53,361 nucleotides of DNA from TMED108 sp964386795 (GCA_964386795.1 CAYLUE010000004.1:1-53361), one strand, 5' to 3'. Positions 18,016 through 28,105 are shown, counted from the stretch's first letter. Program-made: numbers and translations. Notes: generated by a model from the sequence alone, not told the origin.

Positions 18016-20130
18016 TCACTCTCCTGGTGAATATGATTTTATGAGGTTTAATTTAATATCTTTTAAGTTGATCCAAATGGGTTTCATTTTATTTTTTGCA
18101 AAGAGGTTTGCCTGATCATCATAATGGGGTGAACTAGAGTCTTGTGTTGCTGAGCCAAATTGATGAATGCTTTGTGATGATACTTTGCCAGTTGGGCTCC
18201 ATTCTACGATTTGAAAATAACAATCTCCAGCTACTGCCTTCTTATAGCCTCCCGAATTATCCGAGTAAATTGCTCTTAAGATATCAGGGCCACCACTTAA
18301 AGGTAAATTAGTATTGCCGCGATTCAACCTTTGAATATCCCCCCATTTAACATCTAATTTGCCAAATTCATTTTTTGTTCTAGCTATACTATCTTTTAAT
18401 CGATTCATAATTAAGTCGTAATTATAAATATAATTATCTGGGTTATATACTGGCTTGATTGCATCAATGGCAAACTGTACCCCTACCGCTAGACTATCTG
18501 TATCATAATTCCAATTTTTCAATATTTCTATTGTATTATTTATTTCAATATCATTTGATTTTATATCACCGAGAAAGCGTTTTAAATTTTTTGCAAGAAC
18601 AGATTTTTCGGAATATTTGGTATCATATTTATAATTATAAAATTCTTTACGCGTGATCGATTTATCTGCTCCGTATAGCTCGTGCGCTCTTAAAGCGCGA
18701 TTGGTTTGAAACCTTTCAATGCCAAGATTATTTTGATATAAGTTTGCGTCTGGATTACCATTTCCTGTTGTTGTAAGAAATGGAGAGCTATTACAATTTT
18801 GTAGGAATCCAGATTGTGGATTCAATATTTTTGGCAGCTTTTCATAAGGCAAATAATCTGTCCACAAATTAATCGAGCTATTTCCTTTAATTGCATTTCC
18901 ACTCCAATCAAACCCATCTTGTCTTTGTGGTAATAAGGCGTTATATAGATAGAAAATATTCCCTTTTTTATCTGCATAAATTGTATTGAACATAGGAATT
19001 GCCATTATTTTCATAGCACTTTCAAAGTCTTTGAAATCCTTTGATTTATTCATTCTAAACCATTGTTCAAGATAGCGAAACTCATCATGCCCCGCATATT
19101 TTATTGCAAATGATCCTTGGTCGTTTTTGATAACAGGACCATGCTTGGACCTAAATATCTTTCGTTTGAATGTCCATTGTATTGGTCCCCAAATTTTAAC
19201 TTTAATTTTAGCTTCTGATATTTCCAAATTTTCATATTGCCCATCAAAATAATATTGATCAGGGTTGGCTGGATTAATATCTAGCTCATAAACATCTATA
19301 AGATCGGGATTATTAACTGTATGACTCCATCCAATATTTTCATTATGCCCAACAAATACAACTGGCGATCCAGGGAAAAGCCCACCAACCATATTCCACC
19401 CCTCATTACTATTTAAATGTGCCTCATACCATGCGACTGGACCTGTCCACGGTTGATGTGAATTAATTAAAATTCTTGTATGTTTATCAGATGATCTATT
19501 TGGCGCAACTGCAATCACATTTGAGCCTAGCATTTTTTGTCCAAATAATTTTGATTTAGATTTTGAAATTTCAACTTTCTTCTTAGGATTTTGATTTGAT
19601 GCCAATTTCCCCAAAACTCTATCCAGGCCAAACATCAATGGCATTCTATGAATAAATCCTGCAATGATATCTTTGCCGTCAATTGGGAAAGTTCCTTTAT
19701 ACGCTATATCAGGATTTAGTGAAATAAAATGATTTATACCATCAGCATATGCTTCACTTATTCTAATAACATCAGTTGATAATCCCTTATCATAGCTAGT
19801 TTCTACAATATCCCATATTTTCAATAATTGTACCATATAATCATTTGGAGCTGCAGACTTTCCATGAAATTTTGCCAGATCTCCGCGCGCTGCAATTAAA
19901 ATATTTTGTATGGTCTCAAAATCGTCCTCTGCATGTGCATAACCTAAACCGTAAGCAGTATCTTCATCTTTATTTCCAAAAATATGGGGAACGCCCCATG
20001 TGTCTCTATATATAGTGACTTGATAATTTTCGTATTTAGATAAATCTATATTTTTATTTTTAGAATTAAGTGAAGATAAAATAATCACCAGAATAAAAAA
20101 TAATAACAATAGATAATTTTTATTTACCAT
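18016..20130 (-). CDS. Penicillin acylase family N-terminal-nucleophile hydrolase
   Basis: I choose the ATG at 20130 (704 residues), which begins with a clean hydrophobic signal (NKNYLLLLFFILVIILS) and overlaps the previous stop by seven bases; the upstream ATG at 20157 only adds a polar stretch. The alpha-chain region opens with VTIYRDTWGVPHIFG and YGLGYAHAEDDF. The self-cleavage site is LGSNVIAVAP, with the nucleophilic Ser at about residue 203, followed by the beta chain (INSHQPWTGPVAWYEAHL, FVGHNENIGWSHTVN). A late GGDSLRA-type region reads as SGGPDILRAIY. These enzymes cleave acyl amides, including quorum-sensing lactones or beta-lactams; the substrate here is unknown. Confidence 0.92.
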   Translation of the reverse strand: MVNKNYLLLLFFILVIILSSLNSKNKNIDLSKYENYQVTIYRDTWGVPHIFGNKDEDTAYGLGYAHAEDDFETIQNILIAARGDLAKFHGKSAAPNDYMVQLLKIWDIVETSYDKGLSTDVIRISEAYADGINHFISLNPDIAYKGTFPIDGKDIIAGFIHRMPLMFGLDRVLGKLASNQNPKKKVEISKSKSKLFGQKMLGSNVIAVAPNRSSDKHTRILINSHQPWTGPVAWYEAHLNSNEGWNMVGGLFPGSPVVFVGHNENIGWSHTVNNPDLIDVYELDINPANPDQYYFDGQYENLEISEAKIKVKIWGPIQWTFKRKIFRSKHGPVIKNDQGSFAIKYAGHDEFRYLEQWFRMNKSKDFKDFESAMKIMAIPMFNTIYADKKGNIFYLYNALLPQRQDGFDWSGNAIKGNSSINLWTDYLPYEKLPKILNPQSGFLQNCNSSPFLTTTGNGNPDANLYQNNLGIERFQTNRALRAHELYGADKSITRKEFYNYKYDTKYSEKSVLAKNLKRFLGDIKSNDIEINNTIEILKNWNYDTDSLAVGVQFAIDAIKPVYNPDNYIYNYDLIMNRLKDSIARTKNEFGKLDVKWGDIQRLNRGNTNLPLSGGPDILRAIYSDNSGGYKKAVAGDCYFQIVEWSPTGKVSSQSIHQFGSATQDSSSPHYDDQANLFAKNKMKPIWINLKDIKLNLIKSYSPGE

Positions 20131-20735
20131 TCGAATGGCCCATCTATCATATCCCATAAGTATAGAGATGCTAAGGTTCTATATGGTCTCCATTTTTCGG
20201 CACCTCTTAATAATTCATCTTTAGTTGGAAGTCTATCCATCTTTGTTAGTTTTGCATACCCTTTTTGTATAACTAAATCGTTTAATGGTAAAATATCAGG
20301 GCGTGCTAATGAAAAAATAAGAAACATATCTACAGTCCATTGACCAATTCCTTTATTTAACATCAGTCCCTTTCCTATCTCATCATTATTTAATAATTCA
20401 ATATTCATCAGTTTATTTTTTGTTTTTGACCAATTTTCTGCAAGTAAAAAAATGTATTGTTTTTTCTGCCTTGATAGCCCGATTAGTTTTAATTCTTCTT
20501 TTGTAATAGATAAAACATGCTTCGGTGCTAGTCTAGTAGTATCAAAGGATTTAATAAATCGATCATAAATAACAGAAGCTGATTTAGTGCTTAATTGCTG
20601 ATAAATAATATATTTTATAAGTGACTGAAAAAAATTATGTGATTTTTTTATTGAAGGAACAGGGTATTGGTTAATTATTTCTTTTAATCGCTTATCTGAT
20701 TTTTTTAAATGCTGAATTCCGTTTTTAACAAGCAT
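20124..20735 (-). CDS. DNA-3-methyladenine glycosylase II (AlkA/HhH-GPD family)
   Basis: This 203-residue protein of the HhH-GPD superfamily has the N-terminal helix block (FFQSLIKYIIYQQLSTKSA), a helix-hairpin-helix reading LNKGIGQWTVDMFLIF, and the catalytic Asp in LPLNDLVIQKGY, followed by WRPYRTLASLYLW. It excises alkylated bases during base-excision repair. It is shorter than E. coli AlkA because the N-terminal TATA-like domain is absent, as in many bacterial and archaeal members. It overlaps the acylase gene downstream and lies 21 bases after the TPR gene. Confidence 0.92.
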   Translation of the reverse strand: MLVKNGIQHLKKSDKRLKEIINQYPVPSIKKSHNFFQSLIKYIIYQQLSTKSASVIYDRFIKSFDTTRLAPKHVLSITKEELKLIGLSRQKKQYIFLLAENWSKTKNKLMNIELLNNDEIGKGLMLNKGIGQWTVDMFLIFSLARPDILPLNDLVIQKGYAKLTKMDRLPTKDELLRGAEKWRPYRTLASLYLWDMIDGPFEW

Positions 20736-20756
20736 TCTTGATAGTTCAAGTATGGA

Positions 20757-21368
20757 TCAAAGCAAAGATTGTATGGATTGTCTCTCGACTTCAATTTGCT
20801 TTTTATTCTCACCTTTTTGATCAAGAATATCTAGAACATCTAGTGCTCTTTGATAAAGCCCCTGCCCCTTAAGAACGTGCACTAATGTAAATGTTGCAAG
20901 GCGTGGGCTGATTGATGCTTTTTCAATCATAATATCTGCTGGGATTGCTTCTTCATCTTTTTTATTTTTTGAAGTTTCTAGTGATAAAAAATCAGTTGCA
21001 AATTGATTATTAGGGTCAGCATCCTGTGCTCGTTTCCAGCTATCAGTAAGGGTATTTTTTGATCGACCTAACTGTTCTTGCAATACTGGTAATGCTGCTG
21101 CTGCTGGTTGATGAGCAGGAATCATATCAAGAACTTTCTTTAGCCATTTTTCTGCTACAACTAAATTACCTAAAGCCATTTCAGCTTGAGATAAAATAAA
21201 TTGCCCCTCTACAGAATTGGGATGGTGTTCTAGCCCAATTTCACAAACGCGTTTTGCCCTATTGTATTCTGCTTTGCTTTGATAAATTTCTGCCAAAACA
21301 GGAAATAAAATAGTATCGAAGTGATCAGCAAAGTATAATTCTAGCTCGGTTTGATTTGTAATGTCCAT
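20757..21368 (-). CDS. TPR-repeat protein
   Basis: This 203-residue protein has no signal peptide. It has tandem TPR-like helices over about 20-105 (PVLAEIYQSKAEYNRAKRV, SVEGQFILSQAEMALGN, AEKWLKKVL) and a C-terminal helix pair (ATFTLVHVLKGQGLYQRAL). It starts directly after the stop of the B12-binding subunit gene, with no bases between, so the two are almost certainly co-translated. A scaffold role is likely; no partner can be named. Confidence 0.8.
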   Translation of the reverse strand: MDITNQTELELYFADHFDTILFPVLAEIYQSKAEYNRAKRVCEIGLEHHPNSVEGQFILSQAEMALGNLVVAEKWLKKVLDMIPAHQPAAAALPVLQEQLGRSKNTLTDSWKRAQDADPNNQFATDFLSLETSKNKKDEEAIPADIMIEKASISPRLATFTLVHVLKGQGLYQRALDVLDILDQKGENKKQIEVERQSIQSLL

Positions 21369-21779
21369 CTATCTTCTATTTTCATTTACCCAATTAACAA
21401 TATAATTTAATGTTTCTTCAATAGGAGTGCCAGGCCCAAATAATTTACCTGTTCCTAAGTTTTCTAATTCTTCCATATCCTTTTTTGGTATAATTCCCCC
21501 TCCTACCAAAAGCACGTCATCAAGTCCCTTTTCCTGCATTAAGCTTAGCACATTTGGGAAAATTGTCATGTGGGCATTGTTTAGGCTTGAAAGAGCTATT
21601 ACATCAACATCTTCTTGCAAGGCAGATGATACAATCATCTCGGGTGTTTGCCTAAGACCAAGATAGATTACCTCCATGCCCGCGTCACGATAAGCAGATG
21701 CCAACACTTTAATTCCTCTATCGTGACCATCTAATCCAGGTTTTGCCATTAAAATTCTTATTTTACGCTTCACATTCAT
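21369..21779 (-). CDS. Cobalamin-binding subunit, methylmalonyl-CoA mutase C-terminal type
   Basis: This 136-residue stand-alone B12-binding (Rossmann) domain contains the ligand motif DGHDRG, where His19 would coordinate cobalt in base-off/His-on mode, then SSLNNAH and GGGIIPKKD and FGPGTP, all typical of the small MCM subunit. Split mutases of this type pair with a catalytic alpha subunit, which is not in this window. The pathway would be interconversion of methylmalonyl-CoA and succinyl-CoA. It sits downstream of dnaE and is joined to a TPR gene, an unusual context; it could serve another B12-dependent mutase. Confidence 0.9.
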   Translation of the reverse strand: MNVKRKIRILMAKPGLDGHDRGIKVLASAYRDAGMEVIYLGLRQTPEMIVSSALQEDVDVIALSSLNNAHMTIFPNVLSLMQEKGLDDVLLVGGGIIPKKDMEELENLGTGKLFGPGTPIEETLNYIVNWVNENRR

Positions 21780-21793
21780 AAATTAATAAAAAT

Positions 21794-24700
21794 TTATTCT
21801 GAAACCCATACATTATCATTCCCGCAAAGCTGTCTAGCTTTTTTCAAAAATGACTTGCTTGAATCTACTTTGATATTATGTGCAATAATTCGCTGCGTCC
21901 TACCATTTGCTGACGCCATGTGAAACATTAAGCCGCACTTGCCTTTGTATTCTTTGGCTAATTTAGAAATCTTTGAGATATCCAAATCGGTATCTTTTAA
22001 ATCTAATCGGATATTTACATTTTTTGAATAAATTTCTTTTGCATTCTCAACTGTAACTATCTCTTCAGCGATTAATTTTAGATCCGAAAAATCTGTTTCA
22101 TCAGTCTGCTTACCTTTAACAAAGACTACATTATCACTTTTTACCAGGTTTTTATATTTTGAAAATACACTGCTAAACGCAAGAATTTCTGCTTGCCCTC
22201 CAAGGCAATCTAATTTAAAAAATGCCATTTGATTATTTTTTTTATCAAAATGCAATTTGAGATCGGTTATGGCTCCTCCAATTCTAATCTTTTCTTGATT
22301 AGAATAATTGACTTTATCTGTAAAATCAAAATTTGAATATTCTTCTAGATCATCGGCATATTTCAGCAAAGGATGTCCTGATAAGTACATACCTAGAACT
22401 TCTTTTTCATTTTCAAGCATTTTGCTTTCTATCCATTCATCTGATTGACCTAAAGTGGGCACCATTGAATCAGATGAGCTATCAGATTCACTTGAACCAA
22501 AGAGGTTAACTTGATTTTTTGATTTAGCATCTTGTTCATTTTGTCCATATTTAAGAGCTACTTCAATTGCATTAAATTTTTGCTCCCTATTCCCTTCAAG
22601 TGAATCCATTGCACCCGACATAATTAAGCTTTCCAAAACCTTTTTATTGACAGTTTTCAATGCAACGTTTGCGGTAAAATCAAAAATTGAATTGTATTTG
22701 TTTTGACTTTTTCTAGAATCAATTATTTGCTCAAGTGCTTTTGTTCCAACATTTTTTATCGCATTGAGACCAAATGATATCGTTTTTTCATCTACGGGTC
22801 TAAAATCAATTGATGAAATATTTACATCTGGGGGATTAACATCAATTTTCATTTTTCTACACTCATTGATTAATATTACAATGCGATCTATGTTTGACAT
22901 TTCGCTTGTTAAATTTGCACTCATAAACTCGGCAGGATAATGTGTCTTTAGCCAAGCTGTTTGATATGCAACATATGCATAAGCGGTCGAGTGGCTTTTA
23001 TTAAACCCATATTCAGCAAATTTTTCTATCAATTCATAAATTTTCATACCTATTTCAGGCTCTATATTATTTTTCTTTTTTGCTCCTTCAATAAATTTAA
23101 TTTTTAATTCATCCATCAGTTTTTTGATTTTTTTCCCCATAGCTCTACGCATAATATCTGCTTCTGCCAAAGAAAATCCTGCTATTTCATTGGCTATTTG
23201 CATTACCTGCTCCTGATAAACTATAATTCCATAGGTCTCTTGAAGTATGTTCTCCATACTGGGATGTGCATATTGAATTTGTTTTTTACCATGTTTTCTT
23301 TTGATAAAATCATCAATATTATTCATGGGGCCGGGCCTGTAAAGTGCATTCATTGCAATTAAATCTTCAATAGCGGTTGGTTTAAGTTTTTTTAAAAACT
23401 CTCTCATGCCTGAGGATTCAAATTGAAATACTCCAATAGTAAGTCCTTTTGTAAATAACTTATAAACCTCTTGATCGTCTAATGGGATATTTTCAATATC
23501 TATTTTTTCCCCGGTTTCATTTATTAACTTGATTGCATTATCAATCACTGTAAGATTTCTTAGGCCTAAAAAATCAAGTTTTAATAAACCAAGATCTTCT
23601 AATCCTTTCATGTCATACTGCGAAGTTATATCTCCTTGTGAGGATTTATATAAAGGTACATAATCTGTCAACTCGCCAGGAGCAATAACCACACCAGCTG
23701 CATGAATAGATGCATGACGATTCATACCTTCAAGAACTTTGGAATAGTCTAATAATTCTTTATACTCACCTTTTGATGCTGCCAAAAGTTCGGGGTTCTG
23801 TTCAAGGGCCTCATCAAGAGTAATATTTAGTGTTGTCGGAATCATTTTTGCAAGCTTGTCAACATCTCCAAACGAATGACCTAAAACTCTTCCAACATCT
23901 CTAACTACCTGCTTCGCCTTCATTTTTCCAAATGTAATTATCTGAGTTACAGAATTTTCACCATATTGGCTTTTTATATAATCAATAACCTCACCACGCC
24001 TTTCGATACAAAAATCAATATCTATATCAGGCATACTAATTCTATCTGGATTTAAAAAGCGCTCGAATAAAAGCTTATGCCTAATCGGATCTATAGTAGT
24101 TATTCCAAGTGAGTAGGAAACTAAGCTACCCGCAGCAGAACCTCGGCCGGGCCCTACTGGTATTGCATTATCTTTAGCATATTTAACAAAATCTGCTGTT
24201 ATTAAAAAATAACCAGCAAACCCCATTTTCTGAATAACATTTAATTCGTGATTTAATCTAGATTCTAGCTCGGGAGTATAGTCACCGTATCTATTTTTAA
24301 CACCCTCTAGGCATAATGATTTTAAATAATTATCAGGGTCAGCGTTTTCTGCATCTTTAGGAATTGGGAAGTTTGGTAAATGATAATTGCCCATAGGTAT
24401 TTCAAATTCAATGCTATCTGCAATTCTTCTAGTGTTCTCGATAGCGCCAGGCACATCTTTAAACATATCAAACATCTGATCTTGGGTTTTAAAATAGAAT
24501 TCAGGTGTTGCATATCTCAAACGCTTTGGGTCATCCCTATCCTTGCCTGTTCCTAAACAAATGTGAACATCGTGAGCTTCCCAATGTTCATGTTTTGCGT
24601 AGTGCGCATCATTTGTGCATACCATTGGTAAATCAAGCTCGGCACTTAATTTTTTCATATTCTTTATGTTTTGTATTTCATCTGGAATACCGTGATTTTG

Positions 24701-25231
24701 AACTTCTAGATAAAAACGGTCTTGAAAAATTTCAGAAAAGTTAAGTGCGGCCTGTTTTGCTCCAGCCCAATCACCTTTTATCATTCTTTCGGGGATTTCA
24801 CCTTTTAAGCATCCTGATAAACAAATAATCCCTTCGCTGTGTTCTTTCAATAAATCCATATCTATTCTTGGTCTATAATAAAAACCTTCTAAATATCCAT
24901 GTGTTACAAGTTTCATTAAATTTTGGTAACCCGTATAATTCTTTGCTAAAAGAACAAGATGATTATTGCCCCATCCGCCATCGGGCCTTGCCTTCTTTTC
25001 AAATCTACTGCCAACGGCAACATATACTTCACATCCAATAATTGGTTTTACACCAGCTTTTTGAGCAGATTTATAGTACGGGATAACGCTAAACATGTTT
25101 CCATGCTCAGTGAGTGCAACAGAATCCATCCCAAGATCATCGATAGTATTTACGAGCGTCTGAACAGTTTGAGCCCCATCTAATAAACTATAATCTGAAT
25201 GATTATGTAAATGTACAAATTCTGAATTCAT
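21794..25231 (-). CDS. dnaE: DNA polymerase III alpha subunit DnaE
   Basis: This 1145-residue C-family polymerase has an N-terminal PHP domain (HLHNHSDYSLLDGAQ, ALTEHGNM, CTNDAHY), palm motifs VGPGRGSAAGSLVSY and PDIDIDFCIERR (catalytic aspartates near residue 400), then HASIHAAGVVIAP, a finger region (YRPGPM, YQEQVMQIA, FNKSHSTAYAYVAYQTAW), tandem helix-hairpin-helix (GLNAIKNVGTKAL) and a C-terminal OB domain. It synthesises DNA at the replication fork. The PHP metal-ligand residues look retained, unlike in E. coli. It starts right after the prmC stop codon, so translation is likely coupled. Confidence 0.98.
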   Translation of the reverse strand: MNSEFVHLHNHSDYSLLDGAQTVQTLVNTIDDLGMDSVALTEHGNMFSVIPYYKSAQKAGVKPIIGCEVYVAVGSRFEKKARPDGGWGNNHLVLLAKNYTGYQNLMKLVTHGYLEGFYYRPRIDMDLLKEHSEGIICLSGCLKGEIPERMIKGDWAGAKQAALNFSEIFQDRFYLEVQNHGIPDEIQNIKNMKKLSAELDLPMVCTNDAHYAKHEHWEAHDVHICLGTGKDRDDPKRLRYATPEFYFKTQDQMFDMFKDVPGAIENTRRIADSIEFEIPMGNYHLPNFPIPKDAENADPDNYLKSLCLEGVKNRYGDYTPELESRLNHELNVIQKMGFAGYFLITADFVKYAKDNAIPVGPGRGSAAGSLVSYSLGITTIDPIRHKLLFERFLNPDRISMPDIDIDFCIERRGEVIDYIKSQYGENSVTQIITFGKMKAKQVVRDVGRVLGHSFGDVDKLAKMIPTTLNITLDEALEQNPELLAASKGEYKELLDYSKVLEGMNRHASIHAAGVVIAPGELTDYVPLYKSSQGDITSQYDMKGLEDLGLLKLDFLGLRNLTVIDNAIKLINETGEKIDIENIPLDDQEVYKLFTKGLTIGVFQFESSGMREFLKKLKPTAIEDLIAMNALYRPGPMNNIDDFIKRKHGKKQIQYAHPSMENILQETYGIIVYQEQVMQIANEIAGFSLAEADIMRRAMGKKIKKLMDELKIKFIEGAKKKNNIEPEIGMKIYELIEKFAEYGFNKSHSTAYAYVAYQTAWLKTHYPAEFMSANLTSEMSNIDRIVILINECRKMKIDVNPPDVNISSIDFRPVDEKTISFGLNAIKNVGTKALEQIIDSRKSQNKYNSIFDFTANVALKTVNKKVLESLIMSGAMDSLEGNREQKFNAIEVALKYGQNEQDAKSKNQVNLFGSSESDSSSDSMVPTLGQSDEWIESKMLENEKEVLGMYLSGHPLLKYADDLEEYSNFDFTDKVNYSNQEKIRIGGAITDLKLHFDKKNNQMAFFKLDCLGGQAEILAFSSVFSKYKNLVKSDNVVFVKGKQTDETDFSDLKLIAEEIVTVENAKEIYSKNVNIRLDLKDTDLDISKISKLAKEYKGKCGLMFHMASANGRTQRIIAHNIKVDSSKSFLKKARQLCGNDNVWVSE

Positions 25232-26104
25232 TTAAGTGTTAACCTGTAATACCCTTTGATCGTTGTTGTAATCTCGAAATAATTCTATACTATCATAACC
25301 TTTTGATTGAAATAATTTTAATACTTTGTCTGGATGTTCTTTTGATCCAACCTCAAGAATAAGCGCCCCTTGCTTATTTAATAATTTTGGGGCGACAATT
25401 GAAAGTCTTTCATAAAATTGAAGTCCATCCATAAAGTCAGTTAATGCAATTTCAGGCTCATAATCTTTTACATCAATCATAATATTTTTCATTTCATCTG
25501 ATGGAATATATGGAGGATTAGAAATTATAATATCAAAACGACCCTTTGGTAATTCTTTTAAAAAATCAAGCTCAACAAAACTAATATTTCTTGTCTTATG
25601 GTATTCAGAATTTTTTATAGCTTTTTTCAAAGCATTTTGAGAAATATCAATAGATAATATTTTTGCATCACTTCGAATCAGAGAAATTGATATTGAAATA
25701 CAGCCTGAACCTGTTCCTATCTCTAGTATTCTGGGAGCAGATAATTTATTTATGCATTTTAAAGAAATATCTACTAAGCGCTCTGTTTCTGGTCTTGGTA
25801 TTAAAACATCTTTATTCAAAAAAAATTTATTTCCATAAAATTCAGTAGATCCAGTTATGTATTGTAGCGGCATTCTTTTGATTCTTTTTTTAACCCATTT
25901 ATTAAGAGTGGAAAGTTTATTTTTTGGAACGATTTCTTCAAAATTAACATACAGATCAACTCGTTTGTAATCCAAAAGATCGCATAATAACCATTCTATT
26001 TCTTGTTTAGGGCTATCAAAATTATTTTTTTTAAAATAACCCTCACCCCATTTAATTAAATCTATTATACTCCAAGCGTGCTTACTTTCCTTAGCTACTT
26101 CCAA
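25232..26104 (-). CDS. prmC: Peptide-chain-release-factor glutamine methyltransferase PrmC
   Basis: This 290-residue protein has the N-terminal helical domain (about 1-85, with LLCDLLDYKRVDLYV and PLQYITGSTEFYG) and a SAM-binding domain with LIPRPETE, ILEIGTGSGCISIS and the substrate motif NPPYIPSDE. PrmC methylates the glutamine of the GGQ motif in release factors. It lies four bases after prfA, which encodes its substrate RF1, the classic conserved pairing. Confidence 0.97.
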   Translation of the reverse strand: MEVAKESKHAWSIIDLIKWGEGYFKKNNFDSPKQEIEWLLCDLLDYKRVDLYVNFEEIVPKNKLSTLNKWVKKRIKRMPLQYITGSTEFYGNKFFLNKDVLIPRPETERLVDISLKCINKLSAPRILEIGTGSGCISISISLIRSDAKILSIDISQNALKKAIKNSEYHKTRNISFVELDFLKELPKGRFDIIISNPPYIPSDEMKNIMIDVKDYEPEIALTDFMDGLQFYERLSIVAPKLLNKQGALILEVGSKEHPDKVLKLFQSKGYDSIELFRDYNNDQRVLQVNT

Positions 26105-26108
26105 TTAT

Positions 26109-27173
26109 TTATACAACTTCAGTTAGCTTAATCTGTTGATCTGCAAGAGTTAGATTATCAATCAATTCATTTATCTCGCCATCCATTACTCCATCTAAAT
26201 TATATGCGGTAAAATTAATTCTATGATCTGTTATTCTTCCTTGTGGAAAATTATATGTCCTTATTTTAGCAGATCTATCACCAGTAGAAACCATATCTTT
26301 TCTTGCCGCGGCTCTTTCTTTAGCTAGCTGGTCTTGCTCCGCTGCAAGTAGCCTCGACCTTAATACTTTTAGTGCTGCAGCTTTATTTTTATGCTGTGAT
26401 GTTTCATCTTGGCATGTAACTACAAGTCCCGTTGGAATATGTGTAATTCTAATTGCAGATTCTGTTTTATTGACGTGCTGACCCCCAGCCCCACTTGCTC
26501 TATAGGTATCTATTTTTAAATCAGCATCAACTAATTGAATATCCGCTTCTTCTGCTTCTGGTAATACTGCAACTGTGGCAGCTGATGTATGTACTCGGCC
26601 ACTAGTTTCTGTCTTTGGAACTCTCTGCACTCTATGTACACCGCTTTCAAATTTTAACATTCCATATGCACCATTCCCACTAATAGACATAACTAGCTCT
26701 TTGTAGCCACCTATACCAATTGGGTTGGATTCCATGACTTTATATTCCCATTTATTTCTTTCTGCAAATCTTGAATATACCCTATACAAGTCTGCGGCAA
26801 ACAACGCAGCTTCATCGCCACCTGTTCCGGCCCGTATCTCTACAATAATATTTTTATCGTCATTTGGATCATGAGGTAATAACAGAATTTTTAATTCATC
26901 CTCAATTTGATTGGCTTCGTCTTTTAAATCATCCAATTCATCCTTTACGATATTCTTTAATTCATCATCATCACCTTTAAGTATGGATTCATCTTCATCG
27001 ATTTGATCGTAAATGGATATATATATTTTCGATTTTTCTATAATTGGAACCAGTCTTCTGTGTTCCTTTGTGACTTCTTTATATTTATTTTGATCATTAA
27101 TCAAACTAGGGTCAAGCATTTGCTGTTCTAAGTCATCAAAGTGGACAATAATTTCTTTAAGCTTATCGATCAT
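26109..27173 (-). CDS. prfA: Peptide chain release factor 1
   Basis: This 354-residue class-I release factor has the peptidyl-hydrolysis motif GAGGQHVNKTESAIRI (about residue 230). Its codon-recognition segment reads VQRVPKTETSGRVHTSA, where the tripeptide PKT corresponds to the PxT of RF1 (RF2 has SPF), so it should read UAA and UAG. The start overlaps the stop of the DUF1385 gene (ATGA). It is co-transcribed with prmC. Confidence 0.97.
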   Translation of the reverse strand: MIDKLKEIIVHFDDLEQQMLDPSLINDQNKYKEVTKEHRRLVPIIEKSKIYISIYDQIDEDESILKGDDDELKNIVKDELDDLKDEANQIEDELKILLLPHDPNDDKNIIVEIRAGTGGDEAALFAADLYRVYSRFAERNKWEYKVMESNPIGIGGYKELVMSISGNGAYGMLKFESGVHRVQRVPKTETSGRVHTSAATVAVLPEAEEADIQLVDADLKIDTYRASGAGGQHVNKTESAIRITHIPTGLVVTCQDETSQHKNKAAALKVLRSRLLAAEQDQLAKERAAARKDMVSTGDRSAKIRTYNFPQGRITDHRINFTAYNLDGVMDGEINELIDNLTLADQQIKLTEVV

Positions 27174-28105
27174 CCAACAGCTTCAGCGACATATTGCTTT
27201 CCAGACATAGAATCTAACTTCTTCCCAAATGCTTTTTCAATCGCAACAATGGCTACTGCAACCATCTCATCATCTGGTTGGCGAGTAGTAATATTTTGCA
27301 ACCATAATCCTGGGGCCCTGAGAATTCTGAAAAATAAGTTCTCATTTCTTGAGCTAACTTTAATTAGCTCATAAGAAATTCCTGCAACCAATGGTACCAT
27401 TGGTAAATGAAAACCTAGGCGAGAAAAAAGATTAATATCGCCGGTAAGCTTTAATATAAATGTATCGACAATTGAAAAAACAATGATTGCAGATAACAAT
27501 ACAATAAACATAAAACTTGTCCCACATCTAGGATGCTGGGTAGGAAAATGTTGAGCGTTTTGTATATTTATTTTTTTACCAGACTCAAAATTATATACTA
27601 CTCTATGTTCTGCTCCATGATATTGAAATAATCTTTTTACATCATTCATTTGGGAAATAAGAAATAGATATAAAACAAAAAAGGAAATTCTAAAAAACCC
27701 TGAAGTAAGATTAAACATTACAGCATCTTTTTCAACGTCCAGTAAGTAAGTTGTGAGCCACATTGGGCCAATCATAAACAAGGATATTGCAAGGGCAATC
27801 GCAAATAGGGATGAGAGAAAATCAGTTATTTTATTTTTTGGTTTATTTTTTTCATCGGGCATTGCAATATCTGCTGACCATTGTAAGGTTTCCATCCCCA
27901 TTTTCATTGATTCAAATAATCCAGCCATACCTCTTAAAATAGGCCGCTTCCAGATAATAGATTTTTCACCCAATGATTTATAATCTTTTCTATCCACATG
28001 AATCTTGCCATTAGAATCTCTAACAGCTGTAGCATAAGCTCCAGGCACTCGCATCATTACGCCTTCAATAACTGCTTGGCCACCAACTAGAATTGTTGGC
28101 TTCAT
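27170..28105 (-). CDS. DUF1385 membrane protein
   Basis: The family's usual N-terminus is visible (KPTILVGGQAVIEGVMMRVP), so I start at the ATG at 28105 (311 residues). In-frame ATGs at 28132, 28153 and 28243 would add residues overlapping or abutting rpmE. Membrane helices appear at about 95-120 (FLSSLFAIALAISLFMIGPM), 140-160, 210-230 (FMFIVLLSAIIVFSIV) and 245-265 (PMVPLVAGISYELI). A conserved FQYHGAEHRVVYNFE and HPRCGTSF sit between. The family commonly sits near rpmE and prfA, as here, but its function is not known. Confidence 0.88.
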   Translation of the reverse strand: MKPTILVGGQAVIEGVMMRVPGAYATAVRDSNGKIHVDRKDYKSLGEKSIIWKRPILRGMAGLFESMKMGMETLQWSADIAMPDEKNKPKNKITDFLSSLFAIALAISLFMIGPMWLTTYLLDVEKDAVMFNLTSGFFRISFFVLYLFLISQMNDVKRLFQYHGAEHRVVYNFESGKKINIQNAQHFPTQHPRCGTSFMFIVLLSAIIVFSIVDTFILKLTGDINLFSRLGFHLPMVPLVAGISYELIKVSSRNENLFFRILRAPGLWLQNITTRQPDDEMVAVAIVAIEKAFGKKLDSMSGKQYVAEAVG

